Assembly: GCF_022014495.1 (NCBI RefSeq)
Contig: NZ_JAKLSQ010000001.1
Coordinates: 410,739-474,738 of the forward strand
DNA: 64,000 nt
From: Sandaracinobacteroides sayramensis
Lineage (GTDB): Bacteria > Pseudomonadota > Alphaproteobacteria > Sphingomonadales > Sphingomonadaceae
Direction of reading: 5' to 3'
Shown one piece after another: positions 33,638 to 42,335 of this stretch (the stretch's first letter is position 1; every line of letters starts with the position of its first letter). The position numbers and the translations under genes are program-made. Below the pieces are notes generated by a model. It made no database searches. It worked only from the letters and a program-made list of their open reading frames with translations, and had not been told where the DNA came from.

Positions 33638-35743
33638 TCAAACCACCAGCGGCCGGCTCATCCGCAGATCCGGCGGGCCATCGCCCAACACCTCCACGAC
33701 CATGGTTCCCGCCTGCAGCATTGCCCCGAACGCCGCTGCCTGCTGATCCGGGCCAAGATACAGTCGCTGCTCCCGAACCAGAATCACCAGCGAGCGCCCG
33801 TCCTGCGACAAAATGTGGCAGCGCCAACCTGCATGCGCCCCTTCAGCAGCATCCCAGTGCCAGTTCGCAGCCGACCGGGGCGCCCAGTTGCAGGTCAAAC
33901 CGCCGTCCGGCTCGCGCCGCACCGTCACATGCACGGGTGCGATCGGCGAAGCCGCCAGCCCTTCCACCGTCAATCCGGCTTCCGTCCCGCCGACGGGATC
34001 ACCCGCGCCCGATGCCAGAACAAGCAGACTACGCCCTGCCATATCCCCCTGCGTGCCCACCGGCAGAATCCGATCGACCTCCACCAGCCGCACGATCTCT
34101 CCCACCTCCAGCCGACGACTTCGGAAACCGGTGCCGAACCGCCCCCGCAACAGCCCGGACAGCCGCACCCTGTTCGCGGCCACGACGACCGCCTCGCAAT
34201 ATTGGATAAGCTCCTCGCCAACGCGCAGCAGATTGGCGCCGGCCAGAACCTCCGCCCGGCTTCGGCTCTCGAAGATGCGCGCACCCTCCTCCACCTCCAG
34301 CAGAAGCGAGTTGCGCCAGTCCCAGATGGCCTCCTGGCCCGCTTCCAGCGGCGCAGCCAGCCATCCGCGCGGCGAGGCCTCGCGCACCTCGCCGATCAGG
34401 CTCTCGCCTCCGGCGGACAGCAGGCTCGCCCGGGCCCCGCGCCAGCCGGCCCCGCCACCCATCCACACCCAGGCGGCCGATGCGCCAGCCCGCAGCGGAA
34501 CGGGCACCTCGAACAAATGCACGTCGGTAGATCCGGCCGGCACCACGGGCGCCGGCAAAACCCGCCCCGGATCACTCACACCCACACGCGAAGGCGCGCC
34601 GGACTCCGCCCGTTCCGCTTCACAGAACAGCCGCAGGCCCCGCACCTCGCGTTCCAGGATTCGCCAGGCTCCAAGCCCCTCGATCCGCACATGATCCCCA
34701 ACCCCGATCCCCAGCCACCGCCACGACAAGCCGAACCGCAGCCGATCGGCCCCCACCTCGGATTGCCGCAGAAAGCGCGCCGCCAGAGAAAGCGCCATGC
34801 CGGCCGTCGCACAGACGGGCGCCTCGCTCTCCAGTTCCCGTCCGCGCCGCGCCCGCGCCACACGCTGACGCCCCGGCTGATAGTCACGGTCCGAATCCAG
34901 ATAGGTCAGCGCCATCGCAGACGGGCGATCGCCCCGCGCGAGATTCACGGCCCCTTCATCGCTCGCCAGCAAATCCTCCAGCCGCAGGTCGAAACCGGGC
35001 GGACTGGCTCGAAAGCGCGCCCCGCCTTCGACATAGCCGACGGACAAATCGCCAATCCGTCCAATCCGGGCAGCCTCCTCCAGGCCCCCTTCGAACGCCG
35101 CATACCCCAGCGCGGCGGGATCGACTTCATCCGCCTCCACGGTGATCCCGGCCTGTCCGGCCAGATCATCCAGCCACTGCGCCGGCCCCGCCGCATCGGC
35201 AAATATCTCGAAACTGAGATTGGGAATGCGGTTGCCGAAAGGCGCCAGCGCAAAATCCTCGAACAGCACATAAGCCAGGCCAGGATAGGCGAGAGCATTT
35301 TCGGCTCCCTCCGCCGCCACGATCAGCGGATCGGCCACCTGGTCGAGACCGCCCGCATGAACGCGCATTTGCGTCCGCGCCTCGAAACGCCCGCTCGAAT
35401 CGCGGATTTCCCGCCCGTCCGCCCAGATTCGCCCCACCCGCTGAATCGGCCCGGAGGAAAGCGCGATCGCGAAGCTCGCCCCCGAATCCCGCCGGCCGCT
35501 GCCTTTGCCGGCCGCCCCCTTGATCGGCAGCGCCCAGATCAGCTGCCCCGCCGCCCGTGTCCGCCCATAAAGCCGCGGCAATATTTCGCCATAAGCCGAA
35601 CGCTGCACGAACAGCTCCGCCGTTCCCCGCCGCCGGGCACCGAAGAGAAGGGAATCGACACTGCCCCCCACGGCAGCCCCGACGGCAGCCCCCAGAGGTC
35701 CGCCTACTGCCTGGCCAATGGTCGAAAACAGAACCGATGCCAT
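33638..35743 (-). CDS. GTA tail tip protein (RcGTA g15 type, short form)
   Basis: The 701-residue protein begins LFSTIGQAVGGPLGAAVGAA, typical of the hydrophobic N-terminus of the RcGTA megatron, followed by YGEILPRLYGRTRAAGQLIW. A tail hub/phage-tail-3-like middle (IPNLSFEIFADAAGPAQWLD, residues about 170-330) and a C-terminal beta-rich part (VRLSGLLRGRFGTG) follow. The RcGTA protein is about 1300 residues and carries a TIM-barrel hydrolase domain between the N-terminus and the hub part; that domain is missing here. The gene follows the NlpC/P60 gene without a gap. Confidence 0.85.
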   Translation of the reverse strand: MASVLFSTIGQAVGGPLGAAVGAAVGGSVDSLLFGARRRGTAELFVQRSAYGEILPRLYGRTRAAGQLIWALPIKGAAGKGSGRRDSGASFAIALSSGPIQRVGRIWADGREIRDSSGRFEARTQMRVHAGGLDQVADPLIVAAEGAENALAYPGLAYVLFEDFALAPFGNRIPNLSFEIFADAAGPAQWLDDLAGQAGITVEADEVDPAALGYAAFEGGLEEAARIGRIGDLSVGYVEGGARFRASPPGFDLRLEDLLASDEGAVNLARGDRPSAMALTYLDSDRDYQPGRQRVARARRGRELESEAPVCATAGMALSLAARFLRQSEVGADRLRFGLSWRWLGIGVGDHVRIEGLGAWRILEREVRGLRLFCEAERAESGAPSRVGVSDPGRVLPAPVVPAGSTDVHLFEVPVPLRAGASAAWVWMGGGAGWRGARASLLSAGGESLIGEVREASPRGWLAAPLEAGQEAIWDWRNSLLLEVEEGARIFESRSRAEVLAGANLLRVGEELIQYCEAVVVAANRVRLSGLLRGRFGTGFRSRRLEVGEIVRLVEVDRILPVGTQGDMAGRSLLVLASGAGDPVGGTEAGLTVEGLAASPIAPVHVTVRREPDGGLTCNWAPRSAANWHWDAAEGAHAGWRCHILSQDGRSLVILVREQRLYLGPDQQAAAFGAMLQAGTMVVEVLGDGPPDLRMSRPLVV

Positions 35744-36175
35744 TCACCCTCGTCCTTTCACCGCACCCGCCCCGATGCACCACGCCGAATCCCAGACGCC
35801 CCCGCCTCCCCAGGGGCGCTCCACCACCCGCCGCAGTTGGGCATTGGCCTCGACAAAGCCTTCCGCTGTCCGAACCGCCAGATGCGCCTGCCGCGTGGCA
35901 GGAAAGCTCAGAAGCAGATCCCCCGGGGAAGCCTCCTCCACCTCCAGCCGCGCAAAGCCGGCCGCGCAAAGCCAGCCATGCACCTGCTCGACCGAATGCC
36001 CGCGCATCGGCAGGCGCGGCATGTCCACCCGGCAGCCCCCGGCAGCCAGGGCACGAAGCGCCAGGCCCAGGCAGTCCAGCCCCTCCTCGCCCCGCCCCTG
36101 GGGCCGAAACGCCCCGCCCAATTCCGCGCGAGCAGCCGCCACGATGCGCGCGGCACGCGCCTCTTCGACCGTCAC
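35744..36175 (-). CDS. GTA NlpC/P60-type cell wall peptidase (g14)
   Basis: The 143-residue papain-like peptidase has the catalytic Cys35 in GLDCLGLALRAL, His98 in TRQAHLAV and a third residue likely N111. It is the size and position of RcGTA g14, which cuts peptidoglycan during DNA entry. The start is GTG at 36175, three bases after the stop of the DUF2163 gene. It ends directly before the tail tip gene. Confidence 0.88.
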   Translation of the reverse strand: MTVEEARAARIVAAARAELGGAFRPQGRGEEGLDCLGLALRALAAGGCRVDMPRLPMRGHSVEQVHGWLCAAGFARLEVEEASPGDLLLSFPATRQAHLAVRTAEGFVEANAQLRRVVERPWGGGGVWDSAWCIGAGAVKGRG

Positions 36176-36178
36176 GCC

Positions 36179-37018
36179 TCAACCATCGCCATAACGAAGC
36201 AAGGCGTCATTCCCCGGCACATGCGGCTCGCCATCGAACGCCAGCGCATTGCCGAAGCGACGGCCACAGGTCTCGAAACGCTTGTCGCAACCTTCCCACA
36301 ACCAGATCGCCCCCGCCCGCTCCGGCAAATCGGGCAGTGTCTCCTCCAGCCAGATCGTCCGGCCCTCCACGGCAGCTACCCGCCGGTCCACCCCCGCCAA
36401 ACCCCCGGAAACCCAGCGCATCAGCCCCCAGGCGTAACGCTCGGGCGCCTCGGGGGCAGCGGCCAGTTCCAGCCGATCGCCTTCCCAGGCCAGCACATCC
36501 AGCTCCACCCGCCGCCCGGCCATATCCACCCCGCAGCGGCCATCCCCCAGCTCCGCGCGGCACAGCGGCGAAAGCCGCAACGGCTCCAGCGCTTCCAGTT
36601 CCGCCAGATCGGAAAGCAGTTCCGCCCGGAACCCGCCCCCGGCCCCCAGGCCAAAGCGGGAAACCCGTCCCATGCGGCCCCGCATCAGCCCCAGAGTGCC
36701 CGCTTGCGGAAAACGCCAGTCGCAAGCGAACAGCTCCACCCGCGCCTCCGCCCAGCGCCCGCTTTCCAGATCGAGTTCGGTGAGGCCCGCAGAGCTCAGA
36801 AACCCCTCCGCCTCCATGCTGTCGGCAGCCAGGTCCACCGAATGGGTCACCGCCGAAGGCGTCATCCCCGGCCGCGCCCGATAGCGCACGCCCCCCAGCA
36901 GCAGATCGCGATCGTGGCTCGCAAAGCCCAGAACCAGCCCGTCGCCACGGGTCAGCTTCCAGCACAGGGCAAGCGTCGTCACCTCGCCCTGCAACGCCCG
37001 CTCGGCGAAATCGCTCAT
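36179..37018 (-). CDS. GTA tail hub protein, DUF2163 (g13)
   Basis: The 279-residue protein has the DUF2163/phage BR0599 layout: TTLALCWKLTRGDGLVLGFA, SHDRDLLLGGVRYRARPGMT, and a C-terminal GCDKRFETCGRRFGNALAFD with two cysteines that bind an Fe-S cluster in RcGTA. It sits between the distal tail protein and the peptidase as in the RcGTA hub. The ATG overlaps the upstream stop (ATGA). Confidence 0.92.
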   Translation of the reverse strand: MSDFAERALQGEVTTLALCWKLTRGDGLVLGFASHDRDLLLGGVRYRARPGMTPSAVTHSVDLAADSMEAEGFLSSAGLTELDLESGRWAEARVELFACDWRFPQAGTLGLMRGRMGRVSRFGLGAGGGFRAELLSDLAELEALEPLRLSPLCRAELGDGRCGVDMAGRRVELDVLAWEGDRLELAAAPEAPERYAWGLMRWVSGGLAGVDRRVAAVEGRTIWLEETLPDLPERAGAIWLWEGCDKRFETCGRRFGNALAFDGEPHVPGNDALLRYGDG

Positions 37019-39354
37019 TCCCGCACCTCCACCAGAGGCACGGAAGGCACCTCGCCCGACCGCACGCCCGACAGGGAGACATCCAGCCGATCGGCGGCAA
37101 ACCGCACCGGCACATCGAAACGAAACCCGGCCCGCACCGCCGCTCCGGCGGCCGGAGGCACTTCGAACAGCAGCACGCCGCCGGGCTGCAAGGCCCAGCC
37201 CTGCGTCCGTTCGACGCCGCCCACGGAAACCCGAACGCTCGCGCCCACCGGACGGGTGATGCGCCGCACCTCCGCATCCTCCGGCTCGCCATAGCGCTTC
37301 ACCAACTGGAACCGCATGGACGTCCCGTCGCCCACACCCAGCAACTGGTCGGTGGCCGCCACCTCCGCGCCGAAGGCGCCGCTCACCCAGTCCAACGGAT
37401 CGCGGAACCGAAAGGCGAAGGCTTGCCCCCGCCGCGCCCGGAAAAAGCGCACAAGCTCCGCCAGATCCGCCTCGGACCGCACTCCTAGCCCGGCGTCATA
37501 GCGCAGCCGCGCCTCCGCCCACAGCAGGTTGCGCTGCTCATGGCCCGAGACCAGCTCCGCCACCTGCGTCGCAAACTCCGGCCCGCCGACCGCGTCGAAC
37601 CCGAGCGAGAGCGGAAACCGCACATCGTGAAACCCATTCACTTCCGCTTCCTCCCCGCTTCCAGCGTCCGCCGTCCAGACGAAGCCGTCCCGCGCCACCT
37701 GCGGCCAGGCCCAGAGGAACACCTCCGGCACCCCCCGGCGCTGCGCCTCTGCCGCCGCCTCGCCGATGCGCGGCCACGCCACGCCGGCATCCGCCGCGTC
37801 CAGCACGAATCCCGAAAAATACTGCTGCCGCTGCAACGGGTAACCCAGAGCCTCGCCCACGGCCGCCCGCCCCCGCGCCTGCCCCCATTCGTCGCCGGCC
37901 ACGACGAAATCATAATCTTCCAGCTGCAGCACATCCCATGCGGGAAAGGCCCAGCCCACCGGCATGTTCGCCCGCTTCAGATCGGGCTTCGCCTCGTCCA
38001 GCACCTGCGGCGCGTAGAACAGCAGATAGGAGGTAAAGGCCGCCTCCCCCGCCGCCGAGCGCGCAGCCTCCCGCACGCCCACACAAGCCTCGGCAAGCCG
38101 CGCCCCCAGCCAGTCCAGCCAGGCCCGCTCCGCCGCGCTGCGCCCGCCCGCCACATCCGCCATCGCCGGCGGCGCTGCCGCCTTTTCCGCCGTCCAGCGC
38201 GCCACCGTCGCCGCATCGTAGAAGCAGGGGGCGCCCGAAGGCCCCACCCACCACCAGGGTTCCCCCACCTGAAAGCGCACATGCCCGCCTTCGGCAGCGG
38301 CCATGGAGGCGAAAGCCCCAGCAATTCCGCGCAACCAGTCCATCGCGCCCGCATGGCAAGGCGAAAGCAAGGTCGAAGGCGGCGCCCAGCCCGTCAGCGC
38401 CCGGCCGCCACTCACATCCCGCTGCGCCCAGCCAGCCGGCGCATGTTCATCGAACAATTCGAAGCTCAGGGACAGGATGGCGCCCATCCCGGCACCCGCC
38501 AGCGCCCGCAGGAAAGCCCGGTGCCAGACCGTCGCCGAAGCGCAAAGCCCCCCCGAAACCTCGAACCGCCCGCCGCCCACCGGCGCCAGCGCCGGGAAAT
38601 GGCTCATCCCCACATAATGGGTCACCAGTTCGCGATACCCCAGCGCCCGCCACTGCTCCACCAGACGCTCGGGCGCCTGGTTATAGCTGTCGTCATAACC
38701 AGAGCAGATCCGCATCCGATGCTCGGGCAGAAAGGCGTCGCCCCGCCGCAAGGTCGAATTGGGCCCGGTCGCCTGCAGGTTCCGCAACTCCACCCAGGTG
38801 GAAAGCGGCAGCGCCAGCGGCGTAGAACTTCCATCGAAATCCGCCGGCACCAGCGAAAGAAACAGCCGGTCGATGTCGCGTGGGTAAACCAGCTCCCCAT
38901 CCATCCCGAATCCCGAACGCAGCCGGTCGAAATCCAGCGTCACCCGCGCCGCCATCGGCCCGCCGACCGCATGGTTCCAAAGCCGCACATACCAGAGCCG
39001 CGCCACCCCTTGCGCGTCGCGCCCTTCCACCGTCAGCACCGCGCCGTTCACCGCATCCAGCGGCATCATCCCCGCGCCCGCCACCCAGTCGAAGGCCAGC
39101 ACCGTCCCGCGATAATCCCGCCGGGTCTCATAGGCCAGCAACGGGTGGGACCAGCGATCCGCGCTCTCCCAGATCAGCCCGGCCAGATCGCCCCGGGTCT
39201 GAAAGTCCAGGTCCAGCCGCAAGGTGCCGGCCCCCGGCGCCGTCAGCGTCGCCATCATCGGCCGTGGAAAATCCACCGTCCAGAGCTCCGGGCGGAACCG
39301 CTTCACCCAGCCACGCCGCAACTGGTCGGCGGCGGTCGCAAGATAATGCCCCAT
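37015..39354 (-). CDS. GTA distal tail protein: DUF2460 domain with a large N-terminal extension
   Basis: The 779-residue protein carries a C-terminal DUF2460 (RcGTA g12, TIGR02217) domain at 574-779: GFHDVRFPLSLGFDAVGGPE, LVRFFRARRGQAFAFRFRDP. This part alone equals a normal g12 of about 210 residues. Residues 1-573 are an extension with HYLATAADQLRRGWVKRFRP at the start and a region (about 230-450) resembling a glycoside-hydrolase-like barrel (YDDSYNQAPERLVEQWRALG, VRFQVGEPWWWVGPSG). The start at 39354 fits the gene end of g11. I cannot name the fold with certainty. The extension is in the tail tip, where RcGTA carries a TIM barrel in g15. Confidence 0.85.
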   Translation of the reverse strand: MGHYLATAADQLRRGWVKRFRPELWTVDFPRPMMATLTAPGAGTLRLDLDFQTRGDLAGLIWESADRWSHPLLAYETRRDYRGTVLAFDWVAGAGMMPLDAVNGAVLTVEGRDAQGVARLWYVRLWNHAVGGPMAARVTLDFDRLRSGFGMDGELVYPRDIDRLFLSLVPADFDGSSTPLALPLSTWVELRNLQATGPNSTLRRGDAFLPEHRMRICSGYDDSYNQAPERLVEQWRALGYRELVTHYVGMSHFPALAPVGGGRFEVSGGLCASATVWHRAFLRALAGAGMGAILSLSFELFDEHAPAGWAQRDVSGGRALTGWAPPSTLLSPCHAGAMDWLRGIAGAFASMAAAEGGHVRFQVGEPWWWVGPSGAPCFYDAATVARWTAEKAAAPPAMADVAGGRSAAERAWLDWLGARLAEACVGVREAARSAAGEAAFTSYLLFYAPQVLDEAKPDLKRANMPVGWAFPAWDVLQLEDYDFVVAGDEWGQARGRAAVGEALGYPLQRQQYFSGFVLDAADAGVAWPRIGEAAAEAQRRGVPEVFLWAWPQVARDGFVWTADAGSGEEAEVNGFHDVRFPLSLGFDAVGGPEFATQVAELVSGHEQRNLLWAEARLRYDAGLGVRSEADLAELVRFFRARRGQAFAFRFRDPLDWVSGAFGAEVAATDQLLGVGDGTSMRFQLVKRYGEPEDAEVRRITRPVGASVRVSVGGVERTQGWALQPGGVLLFEVPPAAGAAVRAGFRFDVPVRFAADRLDVSLSGVRSGEVPSVPLVEVRE

Positions 39355-39355
39355 C

Positions 39356-39895
39356 TCAGCGCCCCGCCCGTTCCAGCGCCCGGCGCACGCCCAGCGCCAC
39401 CTGCCGCCCGGTCTGTGCCATGAAGGCGCTCCCCGCCTCGCGCGGCGCGGCCACATGCACGCTCACATTCACCGGCCCGCGCGCCGGCGCCCCCGTCTCC
39501 ACCCGGCCGCTCGCGGTCGGCACGAACAGCTCCGGCCCGCGCTCGCCCACCACATAGGCCTGCCCCGGCGAAACCGGTCCCCCGGTCGCCCGCCCGGCCA
39601 GCCCCAGCAACCCGACACCCGCGCCAGACAAGGCGGAGCCAAGCCCGCCCTGCATCTGCAAGGCGGCGCCGGCGATTTCGCCCAGCGCCCGCCCGGCGAC
39701 CCGCGCCAGATCCTCAAACTCCAGCCGGCCGGACCGCGCCGCCCGCCGCAAGGCCTGCTCGATCCCGCGTCCGGCGGCCTCGGCGCCCTCCGTCAGCGCG
39801 CCGGTCAACGTCCCGCGCATCTCCAGAACGTCACGGGCAAAAGCCTCCTTGTCCGCCCGCACCGAAAGGGCGAGCGCCTCCAGATCCTCATCCAT
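39356..39895 (-). CDS. GTA tail tape measure protein (g11)
   Basis: The 179-residue protein has a helical N-terminal part (EAFARDVLEMRGTLTGALTE), a Gly/Ala-rich hydrophobic segment (ALQMQGGLGSALSGAGVGLL), and the conserved VVGERGPELFVPTASGRV typical of tape measure and RcGTA g11 C-terminal parts. It is short compared with phage tape measures, fitting the short GTA tail. The start overlaps the g10.1-type gene by 8 bases. Confidence 0.88.
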   Translation of the reverse strand: MDEDLEALALSVRADKEAFARDVLEMRGTLTGALTEGAEAAGRGIEQALRRAARSGRLEFEDLARVAGRALGEIAGAALQMQGGLGSALSGAGVGLLGLAGRATGGPVSPGQAYVVGERGPELFVPTASGRVETGAPARGPVNVSVHVAAPREAGSAFMAQTGRQVALGVRRALERAGR

Positions 39896-40085
39896 CGCCC
39901 AGGCTTTCCCTCAGTTTCGCCAGTTCGCGCCGCCCCAGCGCCGCGCCGGCCGCCGCCCCGAACCGGCCCTCCAGAGCCAGTTGCAACTCCGCCGGCGTCG
40001 CCGCCCAGAAGCGCTCGGGCGGCCACCCCAGCCCCCCGGTCGCCACCCCCGCGGCCGAGCGCGCCAGCGCCCGGAAATCCCCCAT
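39888..40085 (-). CDS. GTA tail assembly chaperone-type protein (g10.1)
   Basis: A 65-residue protein with WPPERFWAATPAELQLALEG and RELAKLRESLG at the end. This is the pattern of the small phage tail assembly chaperone (rcc01693 type) before the tape measure gene. The ATG at 40085 shares a base with the stop of the upstream gene (TGATG). It is short and easily lost in annotation; the longer reading frame upstream of this ATG has no support. Confidence 0.85.
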   Translation of the reverse strand: MGDFRALARSAAGVATGGLGWPPERFWAATPAELQLALEGRFGAAAGAALGRRELAKLRESLGDG

Positions 40086-40384
40086 CAAACGCGCCCGAAG
40101 ATCGCGGCCAGCAACGCCCGATACGGCCCCAGCAAGCCGGAAGGCCCGGCCTCCAGCAACGCCGCCTCGAAATCCGCCCGCGCCCCCGCCTGCCCCCCGC
40201 AATGCCAGAACAAGGCCCCGATGTCGGCCAGCCGCACATCGCCCGCCGCCGCCCGGTCCAGCATCCGGAACAGGCTGCCGCCCTCGGCTTCCGCCGCCAC
40301 CAGCGCCGAGAAACTCGGCCGCAACGTCAGCGACAGTCCGGGCAGCTTCAACGCCACCTCGCCCCGCAAGGGATTGGCGCTCAC
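40085..40384 (-). CDS. GTA tail assembly protein (g10, GTA_gp10)
   Basis: The 99-residue protein reads SANPLRGEVALKLPGLSLTL, RPSFSALVAAEAEGGSLFRM and ALFWHCGGQAG, the GTA_gp10 (DUF3356-type) pattern. It starts with GTG at 40384, overlapping the stop of the major tail gene as GTGA. It probably acts as a chaperone in tail assembly together with the next gene. Confidence 0.88.
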   Translation of the reverse strand: MSANPLRGEVALKLPGLSLTLRPSFSALVAAEAEGGSLFRMLDRAAAGDVRLADIGALFWHCGGQAGARADFEAALLEAGPSGLLGPYRALLAAIFGRV

Positions 40385-40788
40385 AGGCTCACCACCGGGC
40401 CGGAGCTTTCCAGCGCCAGCGTGTAGGTCCGCTCGCCATTGAAATCGCCGCTGTAGTCCAGCCGCGCCACCTGGAAGCTGCCGCGCAGCCGCTCGCCGCC
40501 CTCGAAACTCACCTCGAACCGATCCAGCGCCCCGGTCAACGCGCGCGCCTTCAAGGCCAGTTCGGCGTCGGATCCAGTGAACACCCCGGCCCCGGAAATC
40601 GAAACCGAGCGCACCCCGCCGGCCGGCAAAAGGTCGCGCCACCCGTCCGAGCCCTTGTTCGTCACCACCACCTGCCCGGTGGCGATGCTCATCTGCGTCG
40701 TCCTCAGGCCCGCCACGGTCCGAAACTGCTCGGGCGCGCCGCCGTCGCTCATCTTCAGCAGAAAGGCTGCCCCGCTCTCAACCGCCAT
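40381..40788 (-). CDS. GTA major tail protein (g9)
   Basis: The 135-residue protein belongs to the TP901-1 major tail family: GAAFLLKMSDGGAPEQFRTV, TQMSIATGQVVVTNKGSDGW, SGAGVFTGSDAELALKARAL and DYSGDFNGERTYTLALESSG. It forms the tail tube. The start overlaps the previous gene by 11 bases. Confidence 0.93.
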   Translation of the reverse strand: MAVESGAAFLLKMSDGGAPEQFRTVAGLRTTQMSIATGQVVVTNKGSDGWRDLLPAGGVRSVSISGAGVFTGSDAELALKARALTGALDRFEVSFEGGERLRGSFQVARLDYSGDFNGERTYTLALESSGPVVSL

Positions 40789-41188
40789 CTTGATCCTCCC
40801 TTACCGAAAGCGCGCGGAATTCCGCGATCCCCTGCGTCCAGTTGCGCCCCGTCCGCCGCACGGTCGCGCGCAACAGCCGCACCCCCGTCAGCCGCACGCC
40901 GGCGAAATGGCGCGGCATGGCCAGCACCACCCGCTCCACATCCGCCAGCGCCTCCTTCGCGGGGGCGAACCCCTCGCGCACGTCCCACAGGCTCACGGAA
41001 AAGCGGTGCTCATGCCCGCCGCCGCCCTGCCAGCCCCGCGCCGAGACCATATCCGCGCCGACCGAAAGATAGGGCGCCCGCGCCTCGGCCGGCGGCCCGT
41101 CGTAGATCTTCAGCCCCCGCGCCCGGATGGCGCCATCCGCCACCAGCGCGGACACCAGCGCCCGCTGCAATTCCAGGCTCGCCCGCAC
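40778..41188 (-). CDS. GTA tail terminator, DUF3168 (g8)
   Basis: The 136-residue protein matches DUF3168: LQRALVSALVADGAIRARGL, IYDGPPAEARAPYLSVGADM, EHRFSVSLWDVREGFAPAKE. It closes the tail end next to the head. The GTG start at 41188 has a strong Shine-Dalgarno (GGGGGGAGGAG). Confidence 0.92.
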   Translation of the reverse strand: MRASLELQRALVSALVADGAIRARGLKIYDGPPAEARAPYLSVGADMVSARGWQGGGGHEHRFSVSLWDVREGFAPAKEALADVERVVLAMPRHFAGVRLTGVRLLRATVRRTGRNWTQGIAEFRALSVREDQDGG

Positions 41189-41189
41189 G

Positions 41190-41525
41190 TCACTCCTCCC
41201 CCCGATCCTCGGCCCATATCGTCAGCCAGCCGGGGCTGGCCGGATCGGCCTCGATCCCGGTCAGCGTCAGCGAAGCCCCGCGCCACAGCGCCCGCATCTC
41301 CAGCGTCGGCCGCAAGCCGTCCCGGATCGTCAGCCGCCAGCGCCGCGCCGAATGGCGGGTGTCGGCCGCCGCCGGCAACGGATCGGCCCGCGCCAGCAAC
41401 TCCACCCGCGCCCAGCGCTCGAAACGATACGCCCAGGCCCCCGGCAAATTCCCGGCCCGCGCCCGCGCCTCATCCCGGCCCTCGAAGCGCACCCGCTCCG
41501 AAAGCCTGCCCGCCCGCTCGCCCAT
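41190..41525 (-). CDS. GTA head-tail joining protein (g7, stopper type)
   Basis: The 111-residue protein reads GRLSERVRFEGRDEARARAG, WARVELLARADPLPAAADTR and SARRWRLTIRDGL, the phage head-tail adaptor (Phage_H_T_join) pattern: an RVxxF N-terminus and an AxWExLsGrE-like centre. It sits between connector and tail terminator as in RcGTA. Confidence 0.88.
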   Translation of the reverse strand: MGERAGRLSERVRFEGRDEARARAGNLPGAWAYRFERWARVELLARADPLPAAADTRHSARRWRLTIRDGLRPTLEMRALWRGASLTLTGIEADPASPGWLTIWAEDRGEE

Positions 41526-41534
41526 GAATTCCCC

Positions 41535-42047
41535 CTACCGAAGCCGCCGGGCCCGCTGCGCCCGCAACAACTGGCGCACCGCCAGCGGCATGGCAGGAGC
41601 CTCCGGGGAATCCCGATGCCCATGGAAATGCGCCGCCAGCCGCACGACGGCCTGCCGCAGCATTTCCGGCAGCCTGTTCCAGCCATCGGCCATCCCCGCG
41701 CGATAACGCGCAGCAAGCAACACCCCGTCCGCCACAGCGGAAACCCGCAGCCGCGCCGCACCATCCAGCGCATATCGGCCGACCGGCAACACCCCCGTCC
41801 CCATCTCGCGCAGCTCCAGAACCAGCCGCACCGGCCCATGCGTCAGCCGCAGCAAACCGCCACAGACCCGCCCTTCCTCCACCACCTCGCGCTCAAGCAG
41901 GAACTGCCCCAGCTCCACTTCCGCCGTCTCGGTAGCCGCCCGCAGCCAGCCGGCCAGCAGCGCATCCTCCAGGCTGTCCTCGATCCGCAGATACGCCTTC
42001 AGCTCGGCGAGCGCCGCGGCCGGCGCCGCCCGTTCCACTTCCAGCAT
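41535..42047 (-). CDS. GTA head-tail connector protein (g6)
   Basis: The 170-residue protein starts with ALAELKAYLRIEDSLEDALL and AGWLRAATETAEVELGQFLL, the helical gp6-like connector pattern. It contacts the portal. The ATG overlaps the stop of the upstream adaptor-like gene (ATGA). In RcGTA, g6 follows the capsid gene directly; here three genes come between. Confidence 0.9.
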   Translation of the reverse strand: MLEVERAAPAAALAELKAYLRIEDSLEDALLAGWLRAATETAEVELGQFLLEREVVEEGRVCGGLLRLTHGPVRLVLELREMGTGVLPVGRYALDGAARLRVSAVADGVLLAARYRAGMADGWNRLPEMLRQAVVRLAAHFHGHRDSPEAPAMPLAVRQLLRAQRARRLR

Positions 42048-42322
42048 CAGCGCGCCTCCACCCTCAGGATCAGGCTGCGCTCATCGCGCGTCCCGTCGGA
42101 AAACCGCACATGGTTCCGCACTGCATACAGATGCCCCGCCACACCGCCGCCCAGCCGCACCCCGGCCTCCGCGCCATCGACAAGGGCGGACGCGACAACG
42201 ACGCCCCCATCCTCCACCGGCTCCACCCGCCATTCGCTTTCCACTATGCCGGCCCCGCCTTCCAGCGCCGCCGCCCAGTCCACGCGATACTCCAGCACCG
42301 CCTGCGGATCCTTCAGAAACAT
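42047..42322 (-). CDS. Phage fibre-tail adaptor-like small protein
   Basis: The 91-residue protein begins FLKDPQAVLEYRVDWAAALE and ends HVRFSDGTRDERSLILRVEA. This matches small phage proteins annotated as fibre-tail adaptors, which have KDPdavldY.vdW. It is not part of the classic RcGTA set. It is the last of three extra genes between capsid and connector and overlaps the connector start. Confidence 0.7.
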   Translation of the reverse strand: MFLKDPQAVLEYRVDWAAALEGGAGIVESEWRVEPVEDGGVVVASALVDGAEAGVRLGGGVAGHLYAVRNHVRFSDGTRDERSLILRVEAR

Positions 42323-42335
42323 AGCCCGTCCCCCT

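Noticed and set aside
33551-37294. Open plus-strand frame of 1247 codons across the tail genes
   Set aside because: It is antisense to well-supported GTA genes and its protein is Pro/Arg/His-rich without any domain. Long antisense frames are common in GC-rich DNA.
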